Shown here: positions 50,745 through 61,081 of the stretch, in pieces
Layout: every line of letters begins with the position of its first letter
Position numbering within the stretch: position 1 is the first letter of the stretch
Assembly (NCBI GenBank): GCA_951799405.1
Contig: OX637351.1
Coordinates: 9,518,251-9,582,250 of the forward strand
DNA length: 64,000 nucleotides
Source: Agapetus fuscipes
Lineage: Eukaryota; Arthropoda; Insecta; Trichoptera; Glossosomatidae
Reading direction: 5' to 3'
Made by a program: the position numbers and the translations under genes
The notes under the pieces: model-generated
What the model saw: the letters and a program-made list of their open reading frames with translations, nothing else
Database searches by the model: none
What the model was told of the DNA's origin: nothing

Positions 50745-50811
50745 GGTAAGTGAATTTTATCATAAAATTCCCACGTGATGTCAGTTGCATGTTGCCGTCA
50801 TATACAGCAGT

Positions 50812-50880
50812 GCTCCGCAACCGGTGTGCCGTGGCACACTGGTGTGCCTTGAGCTGGATACAGGTGTGCCGCGGTTAAAT
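50812..50880 (+). mobile_element. hAT-like terminus, one end only
   Basis: CAGTGCTCCGCAACCGGTGT, then GCCGTGGCACACTGG, resembles known hAT terminal sequence. The partner end was not found, so only one end is called. Confidence 0.5.
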
Positions 50881-51452
50881 TCAATGTATTTTGACATTTT
50901 AGTAGGGGAAGGGGCGTGTTATAACGGGGGCACGTTTAAACAACAGATTTAAAACTCGCGCCAGAAAACTTAGCGGCGCGCGCATACTGTCCTTTCGTGT
51001 GAACCCCGTAGCCTAAGTTCCTGTCAAAACAATAGTGCCGTGCGGTTGATTTCAACAAAGTTAAATGATAAAGTGTGATTTTGAGGAGCAAAACCAACTT
51101 TTTCTGCAAATATTTCAAGTCATTTGCTAGCCTGCCAATACTCATATTATTTTCCAATTGTTGTATATTTCGACTATATTATTAGCGATGAATGAAAGGC
51201 TTGCATGTAATACATGCATTTTCAAGGCAATTATAATTTAAAATGGCCGAGGGGGGCTAGTTGAAACATCACCTGGGGGGCCAGTTGAAACAAGTTACAA
51301 CTAGCCCCACTGAAATTTAATAGTTATAATTTATTATTAAGGAAAGGATTTACTGGAAGTGTGGAAGCACGTTTAATTAAAAACGTAATTATTCTCGTTA
51401 TTATTATATACCCTTAGTAATAGTATTCAATTTATTTTATTCCAGGTGAGAA
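50881..51452. other. Unassigned, with GGGGGGCTAGTTGAAAC-type repeats
   Basis: AT-rich. It contains a short directly repeated GGGGGGCTAGTTGAAAC / GGGGGGCCAGTTGAAAC pair (about 51255-51290). No gene recognised. Confidence 0.4.
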
Positions 51453-51605
51453 AATGGTGCGTAACTACAAAAAAAAGACAACAAGTGAAACAAATGAAAA
51501 GCCTGTTTTTTTACTGCTTCTCGACAATCATTCGTCCCACTTATCGATAACAGTGCTAAATTACTGTAAAGATAATGGTGTTCATCTATTGTCATTCCCA
51601 CCCCT
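51453..51605 (+). pseudogene. pogo/Tigger transposase remnant, internally deleted
   Basis: MVRNYKKKTTSETNEKP resembles the N-terminal start of Tigger-type transposases and is followed at once by FLLLLDNHSSHLSITVLNYC and KDNGVHLLSFPP, part of the DDE domain (the D of LLLDNHSSH is catalytic). Most of the protein between is missing. A viral L-gene sequence begins just beyond the right end. Confidence 0.78.
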
Positions 51606-51609
51606 TGGC

Positions 51610-54383
51610 TGAATATAGTTTTAACGCTTATAAGATTTTCAAATTGTTACCAGCTTTATCAACAGCATCTTATTTAAGAAATTGTGAGGGTAATAATACT
51701 TACATGTTGTACCTGCTGAGGGAATTAACAAAATTTTCAGATAGTTCGCTAGTCAAGTTATTTAATCACCGGGAAACCACAAACATAGCTATTCAGATAA
51801 ACTTAGAGCTCTCAGGGATCTGGAAATGTTTTGTGTTCCCTGATATTAATCTCCACCTGTCTCTTGTCTCATGGCTTTCTAAGACCAATTCTGCCAAGAG
51901 AATCGACCTTGATACTGTTAGCGAAGTCATATCTATGGCCGTGATGCAACTGTGTCGTCAACATTTTAAAAAGAACAAACTCTGGTTGAACTTACAAAAA
52001 GATTAAATACGTAATCAAACTATCCTAAATAGTTATATGTCAAATCAATGGGCTGAGAGCCCTAGTTCACCACATGTTTCAGGGAATTAAGTTCGAGAAG
52101 TTGATCGACTTTGATTATGATGACGATATGTCGGAATCGCTCGCCTACAAGTCCATCATACCCGGTTTCAGCCACTGGCCAAACTTGTTTGATAAGAAGG
52201 CTTATAGAACATTGCATTTTCCCATAGCACCTGCTCCAGTTTCTCGTAGTGTCATAGTGAATTAACTAGAACAAGCTACATTCGAAGGGAAAGAATTCTT
52301 GGAGAGACTTATGGAAGGTAACATAAGCAATGAGGATCGAGTTGTTGCATGCTCCGCCAAGGAGAAAGAGTTCAAGCCAGAGGGCAGGTTATTTTGTATG
52401 ATGACCCGTCAAATGCGTTATTACCAAACTATTACCTAGAGCAACAGTGTTAAAATTCTACGTATTTATGGCCAGCAGACCATGACGATGTCCGATACGG
52501 AGCAGTTAACAGCTATCTTACGAATGAATGCACCCAAGATTTCCAACACCTCCCAAGAGTACGCATATGTCGTTATCGACTTGGAAGCTTGGGGGTGTAA
52601 TTTTAGGGATGAGTTGATGCACCCCATTATGCAACTTTGCGATCAACTATTTGGTACCCCTGGCCTCTACACTTTCTCTCATCTCTTCCCGAGGATGGCC
52701 CATATCCTAGATCGCTTCAATCCTCCTCGCCAAGATCCACATTCTTTACAGCCATGTGAGTCACCAACTAGTTTCGCAGGTTCATATGGCTGGTTTGACG
52801 GGATGAGGCAGAAGGGTTCGACCCTGGCGACCATGGTGATAATATCCCTAGCAGCATACCGCAGTGGAACATCTGCAACCTTGATTGGTCAGGGAGACAA
52901 CCAGGTTGTAATGATAAGACTACCAAAGAAGAGATTGAACATAGACGGTAGGGACAGCTCGAGGAAGCATGTCAATCACTTCATTCAGGCTATTCATCAG
53001 ATTAGTTAATCTGTTGGAATCACTATTAAAGAAGAGGAAACCTGGTGGTCTTTCCACCTCTTCGAGTACTCCAGGTCATTCTATCTTCGTGGAGCACAAG
53101 TCAGGGGAACCATCAGGAAAGTTGCACGAATAACTAGTGAGGCTAACAAAGTAATCCCTACCATTAATGGTGATATATCCGGAATCTTCTCAACTGCAGC
53201 ATCTGCAGCTGCCGAGGAAACGACAACAGGGGTTATGTATGGCCTGGCTTGTTTTGAAGCCTCTCATTTGTTATCCCGGGAGTGCTCGAGGTCGTCCAAA
53301 GGCCAGACTCCATCATTCATGGCAGGTAGACTACTAGTCACTAGGACACTGGGTGGCTTCCCTGTTTCACTATACTCTCAGTTCTGCACAAGATCTGTAC
53401 GGGATCTTTTGACAACAAATCTCCATCTAGCTCGAAGTGTTATCGAGACCAGAGATGCTAATTTGAAATCAGGCTTATATTCAACTGCAACTCTCTCAAT
53501 TGGTAAAATTGATTATATCTGCCTAATTAAGGACCCACTATCACTACCTCTAAGAATTCCTCCTCAGCCTGAAAATATCATTAGGAATATTGTTGAGGAA
53601 TGTCTCACAGGTCGAGTCAATAACATAAGAATTAAATCTCTGTTTACTCAGGAGGTTAAGTCAAGTCAATCCAAGCTTGTTAAAGATCTGATTAGTGCAA
53701 AACCATTTAATGCTCGGATAGCCAATGAAGTTAACTCGTTGTCTAATCTGGGTCAACGTGAGTCTACTCTCGGGAGATTCACCAACGCTCGATCAATACA
53801 AGGGCAGTCAAGAGGATCATGGGCAGTAGGGAGAGATCCAATAGAGAAAGTTAGGCGGAGTGAGAAAGAGTTTAATGGGTATCTCAAATCTAATTACGGA
53901 GGTGAAGCACTGAAACAGTATCTTGTTTCTTACCCGTGTACTACTGCTTTAGCTCAATACTTGCGGAATTCTTTATGGAAGATAGATATACAAGGTATTA
54001 CCATGCCATGTCAGCAGGAACAGTGTTCAGTATCCTACCACACCTCTCCTCCTGACTTAGATGGCAAGTGGATTTTACTTCACGCTGTTGATGCAGTGGA
54101 TCATTCCCCAGAGTTTTACCGAGGGCCCTATACACCCTACATCAGCTCTGAAACTAAGTTAAAAGCTCGTAGAGCACCTTTCCAGGCTATAGAACAGCAC
54201 CAGTCGGTTAGTGCAGTCAAGAAGTTATTAGAGATCCTCAGCTGGGCAGAGGGTGGTACCGGTTTTGAGACTTTGATAAACACTTTAATTTGGGAGAAGA
54301 CCCCAACTCCAATATGCGTCAGTAGTACTAGCAGCCAGTCCCACTTCAATAGACACACTAGAGAAAAATTGCCTTTCTTATGA
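51610..54383 (+). pseudogene. Endogenous copy of a mononegavirus L (RNA polymerase) gene, broken
   Basis: About 2.8 kb related to the L protein of nonsegmented negative-strand RNA viruses. Visible in order: an upstream conserved region (51610-52006, in frame 2); then, in frame 3, KEKEFKPEGRLF (near 52370), the palm region with a D-x-E-A-W motif (near 52578), and the signature G-Q-G-D-N-Q at 52887-52904. Downstream are conserved segments including FHLFEYSRSFYLRGAQVRG (near 53050), LGGFPVSLYSQFC (near 53350) and a region extending to 54383. One frameshift (near 52010) and several in-frame stops (52007, 52263 and between 52400 and 53010) prevent a full product. It is embedded in host transposon sequence: a Tigger remnant to the left, retroelement pieces to the right. 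Virus family not assignable by eye. Confidence 0.9.
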
Positions 54384-54389
54384 ATCTAT

Positions 54390-54800
54390 AACTGCTTCAG
54401 CAAAGCCAACAATATTAGCCACCCCATACCGCCTGTAATCCAAAAGCAGGTATGCGCAGTGCCGATAAGGCCAATAATTAGAAGATGCTTCAATTGCAAT
54501 AAAAGTGGTAAAAATGATTGTTGCAAATGCCAACAATATTCTAAGCTTATACGGATGCTCATCACATTGGCAAATTATTAAGGAAACTTTAATAACCCAT
54601 TACGCTGACAAAAGTAATGAAATTTCTTTAATCCGAGATTTACATCAAATTAAACAAGGAATCGACAGCGAAGCAATCCTTCTACAAGGACCTTTGCTTA
54701 AATGCATATTTAGCGGGACTGAAAGAACCACTTGGATGGACAATATGGTCCATGAAAAGGAAGGAATGATAAAGGTTCAGCCAACATCAGTAGCACGCCG
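54390..54800 (+). pseudogene. LTR-retrotransposon gag-like fragment
   Basis: Encodes NANNILSLYGCSSHWQIIKE, then ADKSNEISLIRDLHQIKQG, matching the Ty3/gypsy-type gag at 58967-59582. It loses frame at about 54680 relative to the other copy. An RRCFNCNKSGKND zinc-knuckle-like stretch precedes it (54480). Confidence 0.75.
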
Positions 54801-54884
54801 TTGAGTGTGGCTGTCGCGAGGATCGCAGAGACAAGCTGCTGGCCGGCCTAGGAGACCCAAACATTAATATCAACATTCGGAATA

Positions 54885-55735
54885 ATGAAGCAAGCCCTAA
54901 GACACATTAGGGTATTTTTTTGGCATTTATATGGAAAACTTGGTATTAATAAAAAAAAAAAGGTGGAAAAAAAGCTGATTGCTGGAATGCGTCAATTTTT
55001 CAATTCAATTCAAATGCGTCCAAGGCTCAGCCTGTGGTTCACATCTCTGTATTCTGATAGTAGACGAGCTCTTACAGGAGAATTTTGGACAAGGAACTCA
55101 CGTCCAGGCTTACGCAGATGATATCATCGCAATTTCGTCGAACGAGACCCAAGCTGCCGCTGAGAATTCCATGAACAGATAAATGGGGCCTGGAGGCAAA
55201 GCTCTCCTTCTCGCCGAGCAAGTGTGTGTCCATGGTTGTGACCAGGAAAAAGGCAACGTCACCAACAAATTTATTCCTAAACGGAATCAAGCTACCAGAA
55301 GAAGACCACTTTAAAGTCCTAGGAGTTATCGTCGATAAAAACTTGACATGGAATCGCCATGTCAGTGAGGTGTGCAGAAAGGCTGCAAATACCTCCCGAA
55401 TGATTTCTTCTATGGCCAAACCTACGTGGGGACTCAACCCTGAGATTACAAAGACCCTGTACCTGGGAGCCATCTCACCAATGGTCACATACTGCGCGAG
55501 CGTATAGGGAGCCGCAGCACACAAAAAAAGCGTAGAAAGGTGGCTTAACTGTGTGCAACAGTCCATCTGTATAAGGATATGCAAGGGATACAGGACTATG
55601 TCCTTGACGTCAGCGATGGCGCTTGCCGGCCTTCACCCTTGACTCTACAAATAAAGGAGGTCGCCGACACCTTCGCAGTCAAAAAGGGACTCGGATTGCA
55701 CACTGCCAGTACTGAAGCCAGTACAAATCGGGACC
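54885..55735 (+). mobile_element. LINE RT fragment (R1/LOA-like)
   Basis: Frameshifted pieces encode VDELLQENFGQGTHVQAYADD, FKVLGVIVDKNLTWNRHVSE, CRKAANTSRMI and WLNCVQQSICIRICKGYRTM, i.e. palm and thumb of an R1/LOA-type RT. Same general type as 47035-49015. Confidence 0.82.
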
Positions 55736-56759
55736 CATTTTGGGACTAAGAAGTGTAATGGCACTTTTTGTAACGGCCGCCTTGCGACGTAAGCTTCGTC
55801 GGAACACCTGCCGGCTGAGAAAACCGAATGTCGGTTGCTCACCAGTCGCTGACGTCATCCTGTTGCTGGGCGCCGAGGTTGGATCACTTCCCCCCGTCTG
55901 CCCGTACTTCCCCTCGATCATCTGGTGTGAGAAACCGCGGGGGAGTCGCCCCTCAGCTGCGAGGCAGAACGGACGTACGCCCGCGCCGGGGGGACGACGA
56001 AAAATACATCGCGGATGCAGAAGTCGCGCGAAACCGTAAAATTCCACTTCGATTCCCAGTGAAAAACTCCTGTATACTATAGACTAAACCTGTGGAAAAC
56101 ACAAAAATACTTTGTACCACCTGTTAAACCTGCTCCCTGAAAGAACCAAAATCCTTTGTACTACAGACTGAACCTGTGCCTAGTGAAAAAAATACTCTGT
56201 AACCCCGGTTAAACCAACTCCCAGTGAACAAAAAAAAAAAAAAACTTTCTACACAGACTAAACTGGATCCCCGTGTAATTAGACGTTAACCATAAACTTT
56301 GTATCCGGGAAGAGAAAACTTTGACCGTGCAAGAAAACCGTTACATTTTCGTAATTTTCTGGGTCCGTGCAGATAACCGTGCCAGGATGCGCGGTCATGA
56401 AGAATCACCGACGCCTCCACCAGCAAGCTCTAACCTAGACGTAAGCCTTAGTTAAGTTCTTACAATGTTTAGACCAGTTTTAAGGTTTTGCTGGAATAGA
56501 GTGAATTCTTAAAGCTAATTTCGGGTGTTTTTTTTTATTCTTCTTCCTTTCGCTTTGCTTGCCTAAGTTTCAGGAATTTCATTTCAGGAATACCACTTAC
56601 CCATCGCCGGATGAGAGACGGATCCGCTCTACCGACTGGCTAGATTTAAGCCAAGGCCCTGGGTAGTTTAGAAGCTGCCCAGAGAAAAACAAACCTCGAC
56701 ATAATTGGCGCCAAACTCGAGGCGGCAAGAAAACCGTTACATTTTGACGCCAAACGTGG
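55736..56759. other. Possible LTR and leader of a Ty3/gypsy element
   Basis: A candidate start TGTAATGGCAC (55754) and a candidate end near CTCGACA (56701) followed by TTGGCGCCAAACTCGAGG, which resembles a primer-binding site. The middle has about four imperfect ~60-bp repeats (e.g. CTTTGTACCACCTGTTAAAC). GCAAGAAAACCGTTACATTT occurs at 56330 and 56729. Boundaries and class are uncertain. Confidence 0.4.
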
Positions 56760-57070
56760 AGCCAGTCCATAAAGCGTTACAGAAGACATTATTAAGCCAA
56801 GGGCTCTTGCAGGGTCTGATCACCTTTAATTCTAACATCCTGTCCACCTCTTCGATCAGCTGTTGTCGACGTACTGAGGAAAGGTACGCTGTTTTACCGG
56901 GACATGGTCACCCGTATCAATCACATGGCTTACTAGGGGGGTTTTGCCCAGACCCACCTTTTCATAGGCTATGGCCTCGAATTCTTCCTGAAGTGCAAAC
57001 AATCGTTGCCTTTTAGTGGGAGAGTTCTTCAGCCGGGACCAAGCAAGTAGGTGGCTGGCAAACATCACTC
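56760..57070 (-). pseudogene. Ty3/gypsy pol fragment
   Basis: The minus strand encodes LFALQEEFEAIAYEKVGLGK, TPLVSHVIDTGDHVPVKQRT, then (after a frameshift) QQLIEEVDRMLELKVIRPCK and SPWLN, i.e. the junction of protease and RT in Ty3/gypsy pol. Opposite in orientation to the LTR-like sequence to its left, so the parts were rearranged or come from different copies. Confidence 0.85.
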
Positions 57071-57089
57071 CTCACCCCTGCAATAAGGT

Positions 57090-57335
57090 GGCATGCCGGG
57101 AATAGGTTCGGGTTAGACCAGACTTTTTGAGGAAGGCAGCACCCAAAATAGATCCAGACCCTGTGCAGGCAGACGTAACGACTCCTGCGCCTGGAGTCAG
57201 ATTGGATGCACATAATCCAAGCCAGACTGCTCCTGCCTCTCCTACAGAGGGAGAGCCCATCCCAAACTTGCCTGCGCCCCAGAATATATATATTTTTATT
57301 GAGTATTGTGATTCTTTCTAAAAGTAATTACTTCA
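57090..57335. other. Unassigned; shared segment with 63690-63760
   Basis: CAACTTGCCTGCGCCCC, then AGAATATATATATTTT and ATTGTGATT, is matched at 63695-63760 (CCCACACTTGCCTCCGCTCCCC). Probably a shared retroelement UTR or LTR piece. Confidence 0.5.
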
Positions 57336-57594
57336 AAAAAATTCATGCTATTATTGACGATGAGTCGTCTTTCTGTGTATTGAAAGAAAACCCTACTAAC
57401 AAACACCAAAGACAAATAAAAGAAATCATTAAAAAATCCAAGAAAGCTATGAGCAGTACAAAGAATGCTCCTTGTTATAGATTAACAAAGTTCGCAAATG
57501 ACATGTTCATAAAATTAACATGAAATTTTCTAATGTTTGCACATTCACTGAGTGAAAATTCATTTTTAATTTAATAATTAAAAAACTTTTTTAT

Positions 57595-58000
57595 TTCAAA
57601 AACGCATAGTTTTTATTTTCACATATGAGTTATAATGCCTAAGCGCTGTCGAACCTGCTCGGTTCATCATCAGAGGCTAACTGAAGTTTTTAAAATTAAA
57701 ATACAAGGGTTAGAACAAATACATTTTGGGAAGAGAAAGTGGGTTTTTTAAGTAGGTAGGTATTGTTAGAAAGGAATGCGTATTTATTTAGAGAGGAGAA
57801 AGTGGGTGGGCTTTGTTAGAAGAGGAGAAGGAGTAGGTATTTGTTTATTAACAACATGGCTCAAATGTTTTTGAATTTCTAGAGTTTCAAGAGCCATTAG
57901 TTGTCTACCCTTGCACCCCGAGTGAAGGATCTTTACTCCTGTTATATCAAACGAATGGTCGTTTTCGATACAGTGATCCGCCATCTCAGATTTCACTCAA
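57595..58000 (-). repeat. Inverted terminal copy of the Penelope-like element
   Basis: Reverse complement of 58480-58885, including the last ~65 codons of the endonuclease (MADHCIENDHSFDITGVKIL) and the 3' untranslated region. The minus strand carries CTGATGA (complement of 57665-57671) and GACA (complement of 57647-57650). Near-identical to the right copy, so the duplication is recent. Confidence 0.87.
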
Positions 58001-58163
58001 TGACCCATATGACCCATAGACTGGTTAGTATACCTCTTGATAAAGAGGCATTTGACGAAGAGGTCAATATTATCAAACAAATCGCTCTTAACAATGGGTA
58101 TACCACGTCTGTGATAGTCTATCACTGATAGATAAACTTATTACAAGGAAAAAAAACAAGTCT

Positions 58164-58697
58164 ATGTGTCATAAATATATTTACCCTTACCACTGGTGTA
58201 AAAGCGACGAAAAATGGAGAAGACTATTATATTTGGGTGATAAAAGCATTCACATAAACAACATAGTCAAAAAAAGTTTTAAGAGTGCTTTTTACACAAA
58301 CAGTGGTATAGGGAAAATGCTTTATAACAACAAGGATCGTTCGGATCACATGGAGGGTGGAGGCGTGTACCGCATATCATGCAACCAATGCGAATCAGTA
58401 TATGTAGGGCAGACCTCCAGGTCTATTCATACAAGAATAAATGAGCACAAAAGAGCTTTTAGGGGTCTATCCGGGTACTCTGAGATGGCGGATCACTGTA
58501 TCGAAAACGACCATTCGTTTGATATAACAGGAGTAAAGATCCTTCACTCGGGGTGCAAGTGTAGACAACTAATGGCTCTTGAAACTCTAGAAATTCAAAA
58601 ACATTTGAGCCATGTTGTTAATAAACAAATACCTACTCCTTCTCCTCTTCTAACAAAGCCCACCTTTAAAAAAACCCACCCACTTTCTCCTCTCTAA
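58164..58697 (+). CDS. Penelope-like GIY-YIG endonuclease (C-terminal part of ORF)
   Basis: 177-codon open frame. GVYRISCNQCESVYVGQTSR gives the GIY-YIG core (G-V-Y and Y-V-G), then SIHTRINEHKRAF, MADHCIENDHSFD and LALETLEIQKH-type motifs (LMALETLEIQKHLSHVVNKQ). Cys pairs before the core match the Penelope zinc-binding linker. Upstream sequence in another frame (58010-58163) supplies the region after the RT, so a frameshift lies near 58125. It cleaves DNA during insertion. Confidence 0.88.
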   Translation: MCHKYIYPYHWCKSDEKWRRLLYLGDKSIHINNIVKKSFKSAFYTNSGIGKMLYNNKDRSDHMEGGGVYRISCNQCESVYVGQTSRSIHTRINEHKRAFRGLSGYSEMADHCIENDHSFDITGVKILHSGCKCRQLMALETLEIQKHLSHVVNKQIPTPSPLLTKPTFKKTHPLSPL

Positions 58698-58885
58698 ATA
58701 AATACGCATTCCTTTCTAACAATACCTACCTACTTAAAAAACCCACTTTCTCTTCCCAAAATGTATTTGTTCTAACCCTTGTATTTTAATTTTAAAAACT
58801 TCAGTTAGCCTCTGATGATGAACCGAGCAGGTTCGACAGCGCTTAGGCATTATAACTCATATGTGAAAATAAAAACTATGTGTTT

Positions 58886-58966
58886 TTGAAATAAAAAAGT
58901 TTTTTAATTATTAAATTAAAATTAACATGTATAATATTTTTGGGAATTTATTGATTTCTAATTACA
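58886..58966. other. Spacer
   Basis: AT-rich tail after the Penelope element. No feature. Confidence 0.35.
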
Positions 58967-59582
58967 TAATGGCACATAATGCAGAGGCAATTAATGTGAT
59001 CCCTAGCGGGATTTTTGAAAATCTAAGAATCCCAGCAGCTATTTGAAGCATTCCCCCATTTGACAATAGCCCAGTCACTGGCATAGCTTTTTTAATCATG
59101 CAGATAGAATCCTATCTATATTTCCTTCCCTGAATGGAAGTCAATATGGATTAGATATTTTTGGAGCCCTAAGAGCGAAGATTGTTGGAAACGCCAACAA
59201 TGTTCTAAACTTGTACGGATGCTCATCACATTGGCAAATTATTAAGGAAAATTAAATAACCCATTACGCCGACAAAAGGAGTGAAATTTCTTTAATCCGA
59301 GATTAACATCAAATTAAACAAGGAATCCACCCGGTTGAGAAATTTTATTTGAGAATTATCGACATATTCTTAAGTCTTAATAACAACGCAGAATTAAATA
59401 AAGTAGGGCAACCTGCTTGTATAGCGAAGCAAACCTTCTATAAGGACCTTTGTTTAAATGCTTATCTAGCGGGACTGAAAGAACTCCTTGGACCCACGAT
59501 ATGGTCCATGAAACCTGCTTCACTACCAGAAGCTTTTAATCTGTGTATGGAAGAAAAAAAATCTGTGTACAGAAGCTTTTAA
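58967..59582 (+). pseudogene. Ty3/gypsy-type gag, broken
   Basis: Encodes AHNAEAINVIPSGIFENLRI, GLDIFGALRAKIVGNANNVL, NLYGCSSHWQIIKE, SEISLIRD, then (from 59349) IDIFLSLNNNAELNKVGQPA, AYLAGLKELLGPTIWSMKPA and SLPEAFNLCMEEK. This is the retrotransposon gag fold (Ty3/gypsy type). Stops at about 59045, 59253 and 59306. The copy at 54390-54800 shares the middle. Confidence 0.83.
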
Positions 59583-59702
59583 TCTGTAATATGCTAATTT
59601 CAAAAATCATAATCATTTTCAAAAATCAAATAATAATAACTTTCTAACATTTGCGGGAGTGACCCTTTTTATCTTATTTAATATAACATGCATCTCTTTC
59701 AG

Positions 59703-59876
59703 GTGTGGACATCCTTAAAATCAAAGGTGCGGGCCAAAATTGCCAGGCAAAGGCGGGAGCGGAATCAAACAGGAAACCGTCACCTGTTGGATGAGCTCAT
59801 CCCTATCGAAGAAAAAGTAAAGGAGTTGCTGGGGGTGAGCGCCGCTACTGGGTTTGAGGAAATAGAAAGTTGTTGA
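59703..59876 (+). CDS. Zeste/Myb-SANT-like gene, 3' exon
   Basis: The acceptor is at 59697-59702 (tctttcag). The frame reads VWTSLKSKVRAKIARQRRER, NQTGNRHLLDELIPIEEKVK and ELLGVSAATGFEEIESC, stop. This matches the end of the Myb/SANT-like (zeste-type) DNA-binding region plus the short helix after it. The first exon is not seen nearby. Such genes are often carried by Harbinger-like transposons. An AATAAATAC follows at about 59926. Confidence 0.6.
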   Translation: MWTSLKSKVRAKIARQRRERNQTGNRHLLDELIPIEEKVKELLGVSAATGFEEIESC

Positions 59877-60374
59877 TTTAAGTACAACAGAAGGATGTCT
59901 TCATTCTGCATGAGTCTTGGAGTAAATAAATACTTTATTAAATTCTAGTAATATTTGGTCTTATTATAATTGGATAGTTTTGTTATTCTTGTACCCTCTT
60001 TACCGGCTTCCACCACTTATGGCTTACTCACTATTATTGAAGTTTCCTCCATTATCAAGTTACTTAGAATTAAGGCAAATTTATACTGGGTCAATAGCTG
60101 TTGTCAGTCCACTGCCGACAGCAACTGACCTGACACTGCGATCGTGTAATGCCTAGGTTACACTTTGCGAGCTAGCGTGCGAGCTGGCCTGGTTATTTAC
60201 TGCTGTGCAGCTACTCGCACCGTGTGACCGCATAATACGAGTTACTGTCTCCCCCTCCACGCCACAAGCAGCAGCTCGCACATTCTCTGCAGAAGGGCAG
60301 TTACTCGCACGCTGCCGTGCCGGTCGGATGTATCTGCATTCTCTGGGCACGTGTATTTTGTTTCGGCAGTGAAA

Positions 60375-60680
60375 ATGGCGGACAGGTGGACCTCCAAACA
60401 AAATGTAAAGTTTGTGGAGCTATACAAGGACGAAACCAACTTATGGAATTGTTTGGATCCAAATTATAAGAACAGAGATTTGCATAGATCGTCACTTGAA
60501 CACATCCGCATGGAATTGAATTTAAAAGATACGAATGAAGTTACAAAAAGATAAAAAAAATTACGTTCCACATATAATCAGGAGTTGTTGAAAATTGAGA
60601 AAAGCCAAAAAAGTGGATGCAGCACGGATGACATATACAAACCATCAATCAAATGGTTTGATAGTATGGATTATATTATG
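60375..60680 (+). pseudogene. MADF-domain protein, one in-frame stop
   Basis: MADRWTSKQNVKFVELYKDE, TNLWNCLDPNYKNRDL, SLEHIRMELNL, then KLRSTYNQELLKIEKSQKSG and KWFDSMDYI: a complete MADF DNA-binding domain (helix-turn-helix, Myb-like). A stop at about 60552 (AGATAA) interrupts it. If not a sequencing error or a splice site, the gene is dead. MADF genes are common in insects and in Harbinger-type transposons. Confidence 0.75.
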
Positions 60681-61081
60681 AAAATAATTAATCTAGTAAA
60701 ATCATTGTTCGGGGAGCTCATTCACTCACTCACAGCACACCTCCCCGAACGGTTTCAAGCGCGCTTTCAGCTGTCAAAACAAACAACTGTCAAAACGTGG
60801 TCAAATCATGGCAGAGCTTAGCTCCTGATAAACGCAGAATTGTAATAAAAGCATAAAAGCCATTGCTCTCCTTGCCTTTGGTGCACTCCGAGCTCCCCGA
60901 ACGATGTGTGAGTGCTTGAAGCCCGCTCCCCGAACACGGCCAAAAAAGGTAAAAAATAAACGAAGTTTCACCATAATTTCGTGTATTTCATGCAAGTTGG
61001 ACTCCTTTCAAAGTAAGTGACTGTCTTAAAACTTTTTCACAATTAAATATTGCTTTTAATCACGTACCTAATATTTTGTAG
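60681..61081. other. Region between DNA-binding genes, with opposed GC-rich motifs
   Basis: GTTCGGGGAGCTCATTCACT at 60708 and the inverse-like CTCCCCGAACGATGTGTGAG at 60892 form an imperfect long inverted arrangement (with CACCTCCCCGAACGG at 60738). Possibly the terminal region of a transposon. No gene. Confidence 0.45.

Larger units (their letters stand above)
57336..58885 (+). mobile_element. Penelope-like element with inverted terminal repeats
   Basis: In order: a probable RT fragment (57336-57535: DDESSFCVLKENPTNKHQRQ); an inverted copy of the 3' terminal region (57595-58000, minus); then HRLVSIPLDKEAFDEEVNII and NNGYTT (58010-58125), the region just after a Penelope RT; and a GIY-YIG endonuclease (58164-58697). 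The 3' terminal region (58480-58885) mirrors 57595-58000. Both carry a hammerhead-like CTGATGA. Penelope-like elements combine RT and GIY-YIG. The RT palm is missing. Confidence 0.85.

Noticed and set aside
51610..54383. A living virus genome or contamination
   Set aside because: Only part of one gene is present, it carries stops and a frameshift, and it is flanked on both sides by host transposon sequence.
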